Source: Actinomycetota bacterium
GTDB lineage: Bacteria; Actinomycetota; Acidimicrobiia; IMCC26256; PALSA-555
Direction: 5' to 3'
Length of the DNA stretch: 64,000 bases
Assembly: GCA_003140175.1 (NCBI GenBank)
Contig: PLJD01000026.1
Span: 1-64,000 of the forward strand
Shown: piece after piece, positions 42,396 to 51,516 of the stretch
Position numbering within the stretch: position 1 is the stretch's first letter
Layout of the letters: every line of letters starts with the position of its first letter
The notes under the pieces: generated by a model
Seen by the model: the letters and a program-made list of their open reading frames with translations, nothing else
Database searches by the model: none
What the model was told of the DNA's origin: nothing
Program-made: the position numbers and the translations under genes

Positions 42396-43934
42396 GTGGA
42401 CATCACGATGCCGCAGCTGGGCGAGACGGTCACCGAAGGAACGATCACGCGCTGGCTCAAGCAGGTCGGCGAACGCGTCAACCCCGACGAGCCGCTCTTT
42501 GAGGTTTCCACCGACAAGGTCGACTCGGAGGTGCCCGCGTCGGCCGGCGGATACCTGAACGAGATCCGCGTCACAGAGGGCGAGACCGCCGCGGTCGGGA
42601 CGGTCCTCGCCGTCATCGGCGAGGCGCCCGCCACCAGCGGCCCACCGGCCTCCGAGCCCACCCGGCCGGCCGAGGTCGACATCACGCAGCCGACCCCGGT
42701 CGTGGCCACTGCGCCTCCGCCACCGGTGATCAGCCCCCCGGTCCCTCCGAGCGAGCCGAGTGCACCGCCGCTCGCACCGCCGGTCCCGGCCGCATCACCG
42801 TCACCTGATCCGCGCCCGGTCGCGTCGGCGACGCCGACCGCACGAGGTGCTCCGCTCACCTCTCCGATCGTGCGGCGGCTCCTGACCGAATCCGGGCTCG
42901 ACCCGGCCGAGGTCCACGGCACGGGTGACGGTGGTCGCATCACCCGCAAGGACGTCCAGGACGCGGCCGTTGCCCGTTCGGCTCGCCCAGCGGTCGAGCC
43001 ACTGGCCCCTTCCCCGGCGGTCGCTTCGCCGCCGCCACCCGTGGCACCGGCGCCCTCCCCGGTCGTCGTCGCGCCCCCGTCGCCACCCGCGGCACCGGTT
43101 CCGGTGGCCGCGTCGCCGACGGTCATCACGCCACCGAGCAGCGCACCGTCGAGGCCCCCCGCGCCAACCGTGGCTGTTCCCCCCGGTGAGCCGGTGGTCG
43201 CGGAGCGGCAGGACCAAGCCGCCGACGAAGTCGAGCCGTTCTCGAATATTCGACGCCGTACTGCTGAGCACATGGTGCGCTCGAAAGCGACCAGCGCGCA
43301 CGTGTACACCTCGGTCGAAGTCGATTTCGAGCCCATCGCTCGTCTCCGAGCCCGCCACCAAGACGCTTGGAAGCAGCGCGAAGGTTTCTCGCTGACGTAC
43401 CTGCCGTTCGTCGCCCGGGCGTTCGGGGCCGCCGTCGAGCAGTTTCCGAACGTCAACGCGAGCGTCGGCGACCAAGCCTTGGTCGTGCACCGGCGGGTGA
43501 ACCTCGGTATCGCCGTCGACTTGGACTTCCAGGGGCTGGTCGCGCCCGTCATCCGCGACGCCGACGGGAAGCGTCTCCGTCTCCTCGCCCGCGAGATCCG
43601 CGACCTCGCAACCCGAGCGCGAAGCAAGCAGCTGACGCCCGACGAAGTCATCGGAGCGACCTTCACGATCACAAACCCCGGCCCCTACGGGACCTTCATG
43701 ACCTTGCCCATCATCAGCCAGCCTCAGGTCGCGATTCTGTCGACCGACGGTGTCCGCAAGCAGCCGATGGTGATCACCGGAGTGGACGGCGCCGATGTCA
43801 TCGCAGTCCGACACACCGGAATCCTGGCGCTGACGTGGGACCACCGCGCCTTCGACGGAGCGTACGCAGCGGCATTCCTCCGCGCACTGAAGCACGACCT
43901 CGAGACTCGTGACTGGGAAGTCGAACTCGCTTGA
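42396..43934 (+). CDS. 2-Oxoacid dehydrogenase E2, dihydrolipoyl acyltransferase
   Basis: 512 residues from GTG 42396 with GGGAGAG upstream. One lipoyl domain (1-75) carries the lipoyl-lysine motif T-D-K-V-D-S-E. A Pro/Ala/Val-rich linker follows, then the peripheral subunit-binding domain (about 148-183), a second Pro-rich linker, and the catalytic acyltransferase domain (about 270-512) with H-R-A-F-D-G-A near the end. Whether it belongs to the pyruvate, 2-oxoglutarate or branched-chain complex is open; no E1 gene is in the window. Overlaps the LipB-LipA fusion gene downstream. Confidence 0.95.
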   Translation: MDITMPQLGETVTEGTITRWLKQVGERVNPDEPLFEVSTDKVDSEVPASAGGYLNEIRVTEGETAAVGTVLAVIGEAPATSGPPASEPTRPAEVDITQPTPVVATAPPPPVISPPVPPSEPSAPPLAPPVPAASPSPDPRPVASATPTARGAPLTSPIVRRLLTESGLDPAEVHGTGDGGRITRKDVQDAAVARSARPAVEPLAPSPAVASPPPPVAPAPSPVVVAPPSPPAAPVPVAASPTVITPPSSAPSRPPAPTVAVPPGEPVVAERQDQAADEVEPFSNIRRRTAEHMVRSKATSAHVYTSVEVDFEPIARLRARHQDAWKQREGFSLTYLPFVARAFGAAVEQFPNVNASVGDQALVVHRRVNLGIAVDLDFQGLVAPVIRDADGKRLRLLAREIRDLATRARSKQLTPDEVIGATFTITNPGPYGTFMTLPIISQPQVAILSTDGVRKQPMVITGVDGADVIAVRHTGILALTWDHRAFDGAYAAAFLRALKHDLETRDWEVELA

Positions 43935-45571
43935 GCCAAGACCTGTTGCGAGTCCGATGGCTGGGGCACGTCGGCTATCGAGAAGCAGACATCATCCAGC
44001 GAGCCCTCCACGCTCGCAGTCCCGTCGATCGGTTGCTGCTGCTCGAGCACGACCACGTGTTCACCCTGGGAAGCCGCGCCGACCCCTCGCACGTATTGGT
44101 ACCGCCCGCGTCGGTTGGCGCCCAGCTGGTGCAGACCGACCGGGGCGGTGACGTCACCTATCACGGGCCGGGCCAGCTGGTCGGCTATCCCATCCTCACC
44201 ATCCCCGGATCCGGCACGGGAATCCGCGACGTCGTAGCGTACGTGCGCCACCTCGAGACGGTGATCATCACGGCGCTCGCCGACTGTGGTGTGCGTGCTC
44301 GCCGCATCGACCGCCTGACCGGCGTGTGGGTCGGCGACGAGAAGATCGCCGCGATCGGGGTTCGGGTGGCGCGGAACCGAACCCGCCACGGGTTCGCCCT
44401 CAACGTCGACCCCGATCTGTCGATGTTCAACAACATCGTTCCGTGCGGGATCCGGGACAAAGGCGTCACCTCCATCGCCCGGGTGCTCGGAGAGGGACCC
44501 CGGATGCTCGACGTCGTCGATCGCGTCGTCGCCCAGTTCTCCGCGGAGTTCGGGTACCAGCGGGTGGAACGCCAGGACGTGGCCCCGACGCTGACGGTCC
44601 GATCGCCCGCAGCCGTGGCCGCGACGTCGGCGGGCGTCGATGGGCGGCGACTCATCGCCCGGCTCGAGGCCGCTGGCGTCCAGGTTCCCGAGGGCCCGGC
44701 GGATTTTCGGCGTCCGGAATGGCTCCGGGTGCGCGCCAACCTGGGTCCGACGTATCGAGAGGTCCAACGGCTCATGCGCCTCGAAGGCCTCCACACGGTG
44801 TGTGAGGAGGCTGGGTGCCCGAACATCTACGAATGCTGGGCCGATCGCACGGCGACCTTCATGATTCTCGGAGATCGGTGCACCCGATCGTGCGGCTTCT
44901 GTCTGGTCACCACGGCAAAGCCGGGACCGCCCGACACCGACGAGCCGGACCACGTCGCCGACGCCGTCGCCAGGCTCGGACTTGCGCACGTCGTGATCAC
45001 GAGCGTCGCGCGAGACGATCTGCCAGACGGCGGTGCCGCCGCGTTCGCCGCGACGGTGCGCGCGATCCGTTCCAGAACTCCCACCGCCCGGGTCGAGCTG
45101 TTGATCCCCGACTGCAAAGGTGATCCGGAGGCGCTCGCGGTGATCTTCGCCGCCGCGCCCGACGTCCTGAACCACAACTTGGAAACGGTCGCCCGACTCC
45201 AACGCGCACTCCGGCCGAACGCCAACTATGCGCGATCGCTCGGGGTGCTGGCTCGCGCCAAGGACCGCGGGCTCGTCGCGAAGTCGGGCCTGATCCTCGG
45301 GATGGGCGAGACCGAGGCCGAAACCAGGGGAGCGATCGCCGATCTCCGCGACGTTGGGGTCGACATCCTGACCCTCGGTCAGTACCTGCGCCCCTCGGCA
45401 CGCCACGCGCCGGTTGCTCGTTGGTGGCGCTCCGACGAGTTCGACGACCTTCGCGTCCACGCGGAGCAGCTCGGCTTTGCGCACGTCGAGGCTGGTCCGC
45501 TGGTCCGTTCCAGCTACCACGCCCGCCGAGCGGTCGAGGCGACGGTCGAGCTGGTGGACGCGGCGGTCTGA
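43931..45571 (+). CDS. LipB-LipA fusion: octanoyltransferase and lipoyl synthase in one protein
   Basis: 546 residues in one uninterrupted frame from TTG 43931, overlapping the E2 stop (TTGA). Residues 1-215 are LipB: R-G-G-D-V-T-Y-H-G-P-G-Q, Lys138 in D-E-K-I-A-A-I-G, and the acyl-enzyme Cys172 in V-P-C-G-I. Residues ~235-546 are LipA: auxiliary cluster Cys291, Cys296 and Cys302 (C-x4-C-x5-C), radical-SAM Cys317, Cys321 and Cys324 (C-x3-C-x2-C), and the R-S-S-Y-H-A end that ligates the auxiliary cluster. All catalytic residues of both enzymes are kept, so the protein could transfer octanoate to E2 and insert sulfur at once. Separate genes are the rule elsewhere. Confidence 0.96.
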   Translation: MSQDLLRVRWLGHVGYREADIIQRALHARSPVDRLLLLEHDHVFTLGSRADPSHVLVPPASVGAQLVQTDRGGDVTYHGPGQLVGYPILTIPGSGTGIRDVVAYVRHLETVIITALADCGVRARRIDRLTGVWVGDEKIAAIGVRVARNRTRHGFALNVDPDLSMFNNIVPCGIRDKGVTSIARVLGEGPRMLDVVDRVVAQFSAEFGYQRVERQDVAPTLTVRSPAAVAATSAGVDGRRLIARLEAAGVQVPEGPADFRRPEWLRVRANLGPTYREVQRLMRLEGLHTVCEEAGCPNIYECWADRTATFMILGDRCTRSCGFCLVTTAKPGPPDTDEPDHVADAVARLGLAHVVITSVARDDLPDGGAAAFAATVRAIRSRTPTARVELLIPDCKGDPEALAVIFAAAPDVLNHNLETVARLQRALRPNANYARSLGVLARAKDRGLVAKSGLILGMGETEAETRGAIADLRDVGVDILTLGQYLRPSARHAPVARWWRSDEFDDLRVHAEQLGFAHVEAGPLVRSSYHARRAVEATVELVDAAV

Positions 45572-46119
45572 TGGGCCGCACCTTTGAGGAGATCTCGCCC
45601 GAGGTCGCACAGTTCATCGCCGAGCAGCCGATGTTCTTCGTTGCGACCGCCCCGAGCGACGGCGGACACGTCAACGTGTCCCCGAAGGGGCTCGGGGCCG
45701 TGAAGGTGCTTGCCCCCCGCGAGGTTGCGTACCTCGATCTCACGGGCAGCGGTGTGGAGACGGTTGCGCACCTCCGCCAGAACGCCCGGATCACGCTGAT
45801 GTTCTGCGCGTTTACCGACAAGCCAAACATCGTTCGTGTCTACGGTCACGGTGAGGCGATCCCGGTGGACGACGACCGCGCCGCACCGCTGCTCGGCCAT
45901 TTCCCCTCGATCTCGGGCGCCCGGACAGTTATTCGGGTCGACGTCGACCGGGTGTCGACATCCTGCGGCTACGGCGTGCCGATCCTGCGCTACGAACGCG
46001 ATCGCGACCAGTTGATCACCTGGGCCGAGCGCAAAGGGCCCGACGGGCTGGCCGAATACCGGTCGGTCACCAACGCCGCCAGCATCGACGACCTGCCGGG
46101 GCTCGACGCCAGTTCATGA
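45571..46119 (+). CDS. Pyridoxamine 5'-phosphate oxidase-like flavin/heme-type protein
   Basis: 182 residues; ATG overlaps the preceding stop (TGATG). Split-barrel PNPOx fold: F-F-V-A-T-A, G-H-V-N-V-S-P-K-G-L, V-A-Y-L-D-L-T-G-S-G and V-Y-G-H-G segments are typical of the general-stress or COG3871-like branch. It may bind FMN or F420; substrate unknown. Part of an overlapping plus-strand run that continues into an M24 peptidase. Confidence 0.85.
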   Translation: MGRTFEEISPEVAQFIAEQPMFFVATAPSDGGHVNVSPKGLGAVKVLAPREVAYLDLTGSGVETVAHLRQNARITLMFCAFTDKPNIVRVYGHGEAIPVDDDRAAPLLGHFPSISGARTVIRVDVDRVSTSCGYGVPILRYERDRDQLITWAERKGPDGLAEYRSVTNAASIDDLPGLDASS

Positions 46120-47201
46120 ACTACCGCGAGCGACTCGATCGAACCCGCCAACGCATGGACACGCTGGGCGTCGACGTGCTCCTCGCGTCCTGCGGACCGG
46201 ACCTCACCTATCTCACCGGTTACGAGGCCGTCCCGCTCGAACGGCTGACCGCGCTGATCCTCGCCCGGGGAGACGAATCGACCCTCCTCGTTCCCCGGCT
46301 GGAAGCGGCCCGCGTCGAGGAGCGCCCGGATGTGTTCAACCTGGAGACGTGGGACGAGGACGAGGATCCGGTCGAACGCGTCGCCGCCCACGTACGATCC
46401 GCGCAGATCGTGGCGGTTGCCGACCACGCGTCGGCCCGGCTCCTGCTGGCGCTCCAGGACGCGCTCCCTCGGGCCCGCTTCATCCGCGCCAGCTTGGTCA
46501 CGAGCCCGCTGCGGGCGAGAAAAGACGAGGCCGAGATCAGCCGGTTACAAGCCGCGGCTGATGCGGTTGATGCGATCGCGCATGGCTTGCGGGTTCGTCC
46601 GCTGGGCGGTCGGACGGAGCGAGACATCCAACGGATGCTGATCGAGCTGATGCTGGATGCGGGCCACGACCGTGCGAACTTCGCGATTGTCGGGACGGGA
46701 CCCAACAGCGCGAGTCCGCACCACGAGCCGAGCGACCGTCGAGTGGAGGCCGGCGATGTCGTCCTGTGCGACTTCGGCGGCACCATGCGCGGCTACTGCT
46801 CCGATATCACCCGGATGTTTGTCGTCGGTGAGATCCGGCCCGAAGTCCAGGATGCCTACGACGCACTGTCGGTGGCTCAAGAGACCGCGGTGAGCGCCGC
46901 GACGGTCGGGACGCCCTGCGAGGATGTCGACGCGGTCGCCCGCGGCGTCCTCGCACAGTCGGCGTTCGCCGAGCAGTTCATCCACCGCACGGGTCATGGC
47001 ATCGGGCTGGAAGCCCACGAGGATCCGTATCTCGTGGTGGGCAATGACACCCGGCTGGCTCCCGGTCACTCGTTCAGCATTGAGCCTGGGATCTACTTTC
47101 CGGGACAGTTCGGGCTTCGAATCGAAGACATCGTCGTTGCTGACGCCGCGGGTCCTCGACGCTTGAACTCTGCTGCTCGGGATCTCGCCGTCGTCGAGTG
47201 A
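46116..47201 (+). CDS. M24 family Xaa-Pro aminopeptidase
   Basis: 361 residues; start overlaps the upstream stop (ATGA). Creatinase-like N-terminal domain (1-125), then the pita-bread catalytic domain with all five metal ligands visible: Asp in C-D-F-G-G and in S-D-I-T-R, His in G-H-G-I-G-L-E-A-H, Glu in I-E-P-G-I-Y and Glu in R-I-E-D-I. Expected to remove N-terminal residues next to proline from peptides in the cytoplasm. Confidence 0.94.
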   Translation: MNYRERLDRTRQRMDTLGVDVLLASCGPDLTYLTGYEAVPLERLTALILARGDESTLLVPRLEAARVEERPDVFNLETWDEDEDPVERVAAHVRSAQIVAVADHASARLLLALQDALPRARFIRASLVTSPLRARKDEAEISRLQAAADAVDAIAHGLRVRPLGGRTERDIQRMLIELMLDAGHDRANFAIVGTGPNSASPHHEPSDRRVEAGDVVLCDFGGTMRGYCSDITRMFVVGEIRPEVQDAYDALSVAQETAVSAATVGTPCEDVDAVARGVLAQSAFAEQFIHRTGHGIGLEAHEDPYLVVGNDTRLAPGHSFSIEPGIYFPGQFGLRIEDIVVADAAGPRRLNSAARDLAVVE

Positions 47202-47205
47202 TCTG

Positions 47206-47985
47206 ATGCGTCTCGATGTCGCGACGGTGCTGGTGCAATGGTCCGCGGGTGGCCTCCTCGGCTGCTGGGTGACGACCCGACGTCGACTGGTCGGAGTCGG
47301 CTACGGCTGGCTCTTGCGATCAGTCTTCGTCGTGCTGGCGTTCGGCGGTGCGGCGGCGGGCTTGGCTGAGTCGACGCAGACCGTGGGTGCGGTCGTGCGA
47401 GACGCCGGGGCGTTGGTGATGGCGTGCGGCGCTCTCGGCGCGCTCCTCGTCTCGGTCGTGCGGCGCAGCGCGGGTGTCGCGGGTGAGCGCTCGTTCAATC
47501 CCACGCTCGATCTGCTCGCACCGCTCGCCGGTCTGGTCGCACTCTTCGGTGCTGCCGCGGCGGTCGGGGGCGCGTACCCGCTCAGTGCTGCACGCCTCCT
47601 CGCCGGCGGGCTCCTACTTGGCCTGGTGACCGATGCCATGCTGCTCGGGCACTGGTACCTCGTACAACCAGGCTTACCCCGCGACCCAATTCGCGAGATC
47701 GTGCGTCTGTGCGCTCCCGCCTGGCTGCTCGACGTCTCGCTCCTACTCGTCCCGACGGGGATGCTCAGCGTGCTCAGCGGCTCGATCAATGACGGCTACG
47801 GCGGGTTGCTCGGTGCCATGTGGGTGGTGAGCGCGATCACCACGATCGCGCTGCTCTGGGTCACGTGGCGTGCGCTGGCCGAGCCGTACTACTCGGCCGT
47901 CATGGCAGCCACCGGGCTCCTCTACCTCACGATCTTGATGTCGTTCGGCACCGACGTCCTCGCGCGGGCGCTGTTGGCCCGATGA
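47206..47985 (+). CDS. Polytopic membrane protein of unknown function
   Basis: 259 residues with about seven hydrophobic helices, 4 bases after the M24 gene. A motif G-H-W-Y-L-V-Q-P-G-L lies in the loop after the central helix (about residue 145). The helix content and conserved-looking loop suggest a real, possibly widespread actinobacterial protein. No transport or enzyme motif recognised. Last gene of the lpdA run. Confidence 0.75.
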   Translation: MRLDVATVLVQWSAGGLLGCWVTTRRRLVGVGYGWLLRSVFVVLAFGGAAAGLAESTQTVGAVVRDAGALVMACGALGALLVSVVRRSAGVAGERSFNPTLDLLAPLAGLVALFGAAAAVGGAYPLSAARLLAGGLLLGLVTDAMLLGHWYLVQPGLPRDPIREIVRLCAPAWLLDVSLLLVPTGMLSVLSGSINDGYGGLLGAMWVVSAITTIALLWVTWRALAEPYYSAVMAATGLLYLTILMSFGTDVLARALLAR

Positions 47986-48217
47986 GAGTCAGAGTGCGCG
48001 CAGGCTCGCTCGGTCGTCGCCACGCACCAGCGACGCGAGGTGGTGGATCCTCGGCGGCGAGTTGTCTGAGGGCTCGAGTGCTAGCCTGCCTCGACCCAGC
48101 ACAGCGTGCGTGAAACGCCCTGCCCTCGCACCTGAGAAGACCGCTGGGGACGCTCTGCCGTCCTTCTCGCGTCCGCGGTGAGAAGCGACGCGCATGCGCA
48201 AGGAGTGAGCGAGCCCG

Positions 48218-51200
48218 ATGTCCCGGCCCAGACCTGGCGATGACGGCGCCGACGAATCGCCGGCGCCCGACGAGGCTCCGAAGATCCCCCGCGGCTCGCT
48301 CTCGCGAGCTGGGCTTCGCTCACTTGCGCAACAACTAGCCCCTGAGGGAACGCGGGGCCGCGACCTCCTCCGCTTTGCCAGCTTGTCCAAGCGGGACTCG
48401 CGCCAGTTCACCGAACTGGTCCGCCAACACTGGGCCGCCTGGGGCGTGACGGCCCCGGGGCATTCCTATCAGTGGTGGGCGTATTCGCAGCGGGCCCGGG
48501 CTCGTGACCTCGCCACTCAGCGCCGCGCCGCGGACCGCAACGGTGCCCCCGTGTCGGTGCACGTTGCCGTGCTGGCGGGTCCGGCCTCCGACCCGCGGGC
48601 CCTCGCGGCGACGCTCCGCTCGCTCCAGGATCAGAGTTGGCATCACTGGCGCGCCCTCGTCGCGACGCCAGCCGGCGAGGAAGCCCTCGGCGACCGGCGC
48701 GTCGTCGTCGCCCGACCCGAGCAGCGTGAACTGGCATCTATGGTCTCGAGCATGGTCGCGGCGGCCGCTGACCGAGACCTGGTGGTTGTCCTGGAGGCCG
48801 GGGATCGACTCGCGCCGGACTGCCTGTTCTACGTGGCTGACATGGCTTGGCGCAACGCCCTGATCGATGTCGTCTACTGGGACGACGACCTGCTCAACTC
48901 GGTTGGCCTTGGCCACGACCCGAACTTCCGGCCCGACTGGTCACCGGAGATGCTGTTGAGCAGCAACTACATCGGGCGGTCGTTTGCGATCCGTGCCCGC
49001 ACGCTCACCGCGATTGGACCGCTCCGGAGCGATCGTGACGACGCGGTGTGGTGGGACGTGTTGTTGCGGGCCGGGCTGACTAACGACACCGTTGAGCGGG
49101 TCCCGAGAGTACTGACTCACCTCACGCGCCGTCCCTCCCCGACGCGCGACGCCAGCGTGCGAACAGTCCAGGACAGCCTCGAGCGTCGCGGTGAACGAGC
49201 GACGGTGACGAGCATCCACGACACCGTTCGGGTCGCCTGGGAGCTCGACCGTCACCCCGCGGTCAGCGTGATCATCCCCACCCGACATAACCGAGCGCTC
49301 GTGAAGCGCTGCCTACGGAGCCTTGCCCGCACAGCGTACGAGCCGGTCGACGTGATCGTGATCGACAATGGGGACCACACGTCTGAGAACCAGGCGTGGT
49401 ACGACGACGAATTCCGCGGTCTCGATCTTTCGGTCGAGTGGTGGGACCAGCCCTTCAACTACTCGGCGGTCAACAATCACGCGGCGTCGATCGCGACGGG
49501 TGAAGTCCTCGTCTTTCTCAACGACGACACCGAGATCTCGGATCCAGCATGGCTGGAGGAGCTCGTCTCGTGGGCGACGCGACCGGACATCGGGCTGGTC
49601 GGTCTGCAGCTTCTCGATGGCTCGGGCCTGATACAGCACGGGGGCGTGATCCTCGGCCTGAACGGCTATGCGGACCATCTCTTTGAGGGGATGGAGCCGA
49701 ACAGCGACACGATGTTCGGCTCCACGAACGTGGTGCGCAACGTGCTGGCGGTGACCGCAGCGTGCGCGGCGATACGAGCCGAGCTTTTCCAGAGCCTCGG
49801 TGGGTTCGACGAGCGCTTCATCTTGTGTGGGAGCGACGTCGTACTCGGACTCGACGCGACCATGGCGGGGAAGCGCAATGTGTGCCTGCCGTCGAACGGG
49901 GTTCGCCACCTCGAGGCGGCCACTCGAGGTACCGAGGTGCCCGGTGGCGACTTCTTCGCGAGCTACTGGCGATACCAGCGTTGGATCTTCGGCGGCGATC
50001 CGTACTTCTCCCCCAACCTCTCGCTGGAGAGCCGGCGCCCGGCCCTTCGGGCCCGCTTCGGCGCGAAGCCGCACGCGCTCGTCGCGGGGCCCCTTGGGCG
50101 CCCGATGGGCGTATTCCGCCAGCGCAACGAGACCGCTGAAGCATCCATGCTCGCCGACATGTTCCGGGCCACTGACGCGGACGTCGAACGCCTGCAGATT
50201 GCGCAGTGCGCGGATCTCGGGGCCGAGCCTCCCCGCTCGTTGACCTGGTTCCTGCCCGACATCGACAGTCCGTTCTACGGCGGCGTCAACACGGCGCTCC
50301 GCATCGCGGACTACCTCACGCGCCGGCATGGGGTTGAGAATCGTTTCGCCTTTTGGGCCGATCCGAACGACGGCTTCTTCCGCTCTGCGCTCACTGCCGC
50401 GTTCCCGTCGCTGCATGACTCGAAGATCTTCTTCTACCAAGAAGTCAATGCCGAGACGATGGGCGCCATACCCGACTCCGACGCCGCGATCGCGACCCTC
50501 TGGGCCACCGCATATGCCGTCGCGCATTACCCCGGCGCACGACGACGCTTCTATTTGATCCAGGACTTCGAGCCCTGTTTCTATCCCGCCGGCACCCTGT
50601 ACGCGCTCGCCGAAGAGACGTACCGGCTGGGCCTGTACGGACTGTGCAACACCGAGCACATGCTGGATCTCTACCGCGGGCAGTATGGCGGTCGGGGTGC
50701 TGCGTTCACGCCTGCCGTCGAAGAGAGTGTGTTCCACGCCGCCGGCCGGCGAGAACCCGAGGGTGACGAGCCGGTCACGGTCTTCCTGTACGCCCGCCCG
50801 GGTCACTTTCGCAACTGCTGGGAGATGGCCGCCCCCGCGTTGACCGAACTCAAGCAGCGCCTCGGCGACCGCGTACGAATCGTGACCGCGGGGTCCTGGG
50901 CCTACGCGGAGGAGGACGAGCTCGGGGGAGGAATCGAGCACCTCGGCCTCCTGGATTATCGCGAGACGGGCGATCTCTACCGGCGATGCGATGTGGGTGT
51001 CGCCCTGACGGTCTCCCAGCATCCGTCCTACCTCCCCCTCGAGCTGATGGCGTGCGGCGTTCCGGTCGTGGCGTACGACAATCCCGCGGGCTACTGGCTG
51101 CTCAAGCACGACGAGAACTCGGTCCTCGTCCGCCGCACCGTGGACGCGCTCCGAGACGGAATCGAGCGACTCGTCGTTGACCCCGAGCTTCGGGCCCGAC

Positions 51201-51355
51201 TCCGCGCCAACGGGCTGCGCACGATCGCTACCCACCACGCCAGCTGGGAGACCGCCCTGGCCGGGGTCTACGCCTTCCTCAGCGACCCGGGCGGCGGCTC
51301 ACACGCATCATCGCCGAGGCCGGCGGTCGAGGTGCTTCCGGGCGCCGCCCCCTAA
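48218..51355 (+). CDS. Three-domain glycosyltransferase with WsaF-like C-terminus
   Basis: 1045 residues. After a helical N-terminal region, residues ~105-330 resemble a degenerate GT2 domain; ~345-580 form a clear GT2 domain (V-S-V-I-I-P-T, then N-D-D-T-E as the metal-binding acidic motif); ~690-1035 match the WsaF-type GT4 rhamnosyltransferases (F-Y-G-G-V-N-T-A-L-R-I-A-D, then Q-D-F-E-P, then P-L-E-L-M-A-C-G-V-P-V-V-A). WsaF uses dTDP-L-rhamnose, which the facing rml operon would make. The protein may build a repeating rhamnose-containing glycan with two or three linkages. About 230 non-coding bases precede it. Confidence 0.9.
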   Translation: MSRPRPGDDGADESPAPDEAPKIPRGSLSRAGLRSLAQQLAPEGTRGRDLLRFASLSKRDSRQFTELVRQHWAAWGVTAPGHSYQWWAYSQRARARDLATQRRAADRNGAPVSVHVAVLAGPASDPRALAATLRSLQDQSWHHWRALVATPAGEEALGDRRVVVARPEQRELASMVSSMVAAAADRDLVVVLEAGDRLAPDCLFYVADMAWRNALIDVVYWDDDLLNSVGLGHDPNFRPDWSPEMLLSSNYIGRSFAIRARTLTAIGPLRSDRDDAVWWDVLLRAGLTNDTVERVPRVLTHLTRRPSPTRDASVRTVQDSLERRGERATVTSIHDTVRVAWELDRHPAVSVIIPTRHNRALVKRCLRSLARTAYEPVDVIVIDNGDHTSENQAWYDDEFRGLDLSVEWWDQPFNYSAVNNHAASIATGEVLVFLNDDTEISDPAWLEELVSWATRPDIGLVGLQLLDGSGLIQHGGVILGLNGYADHLFEGMEPNSDTMFGSTNVVRNVLAVTAACAAIRAELFQSLGGFDERFILCGSDVVLGLDATMAGKRNVCLPSNGVRHLEAATRGTEVPGGDFFASYWRYQRWIFGGDPYFSPNLSLESRRPALRARFGAKPHALVAGPLGRPMGVFRQRNETAEASMLADMFRATDADVERLQIAQCADLGAEPPRSLTWFLPDIDSPFYGGVNTALRIADYLTRRHGVENRFAFWADPNDGFFRSALTAAFPSLHDSKIFFYQEVNAETMGAIPDSDAAIATLWATAYAVAHYPGARRRFYLIQDFEPCFYPAGTLYALAEETYRLGLYGLCNTEHMLDLYRGQYGGRGAAFTPAVEESVFHAAGRREPEGDEPVTVFLYARPGHFRNCWEMAAPALTELKQRLGDRVRIVTAGSWAYAEEDELGGGIEHLGLLDYRETGDLYRRCDVGVALTVSQHPSYLPLELMACGVPVVAYDNPAGYWLLKHDENSVLVRRTVDALRDGIERLVVDPELRARLRANGLRTIATHHASWETALAGVYAFLSDPGGGSHASSPRPAVEVLPGAAP

Positions 51356-51516
51356 GTGGTTTCGCGCACAACTCAGTTGCCCACGCGACCGTGGGCTGTC
51401 CCCCGTCCGAGAATCGGGCGGGCGCCCGGAGCAGGTCCGTGGAGGTCTCGAGGTAGGCAGGTCGCGGGGTGCTTCGGTCCGCTGGGGTCCCGTGAGGAGG
51501 CGGCGGGCGTCGCGGC

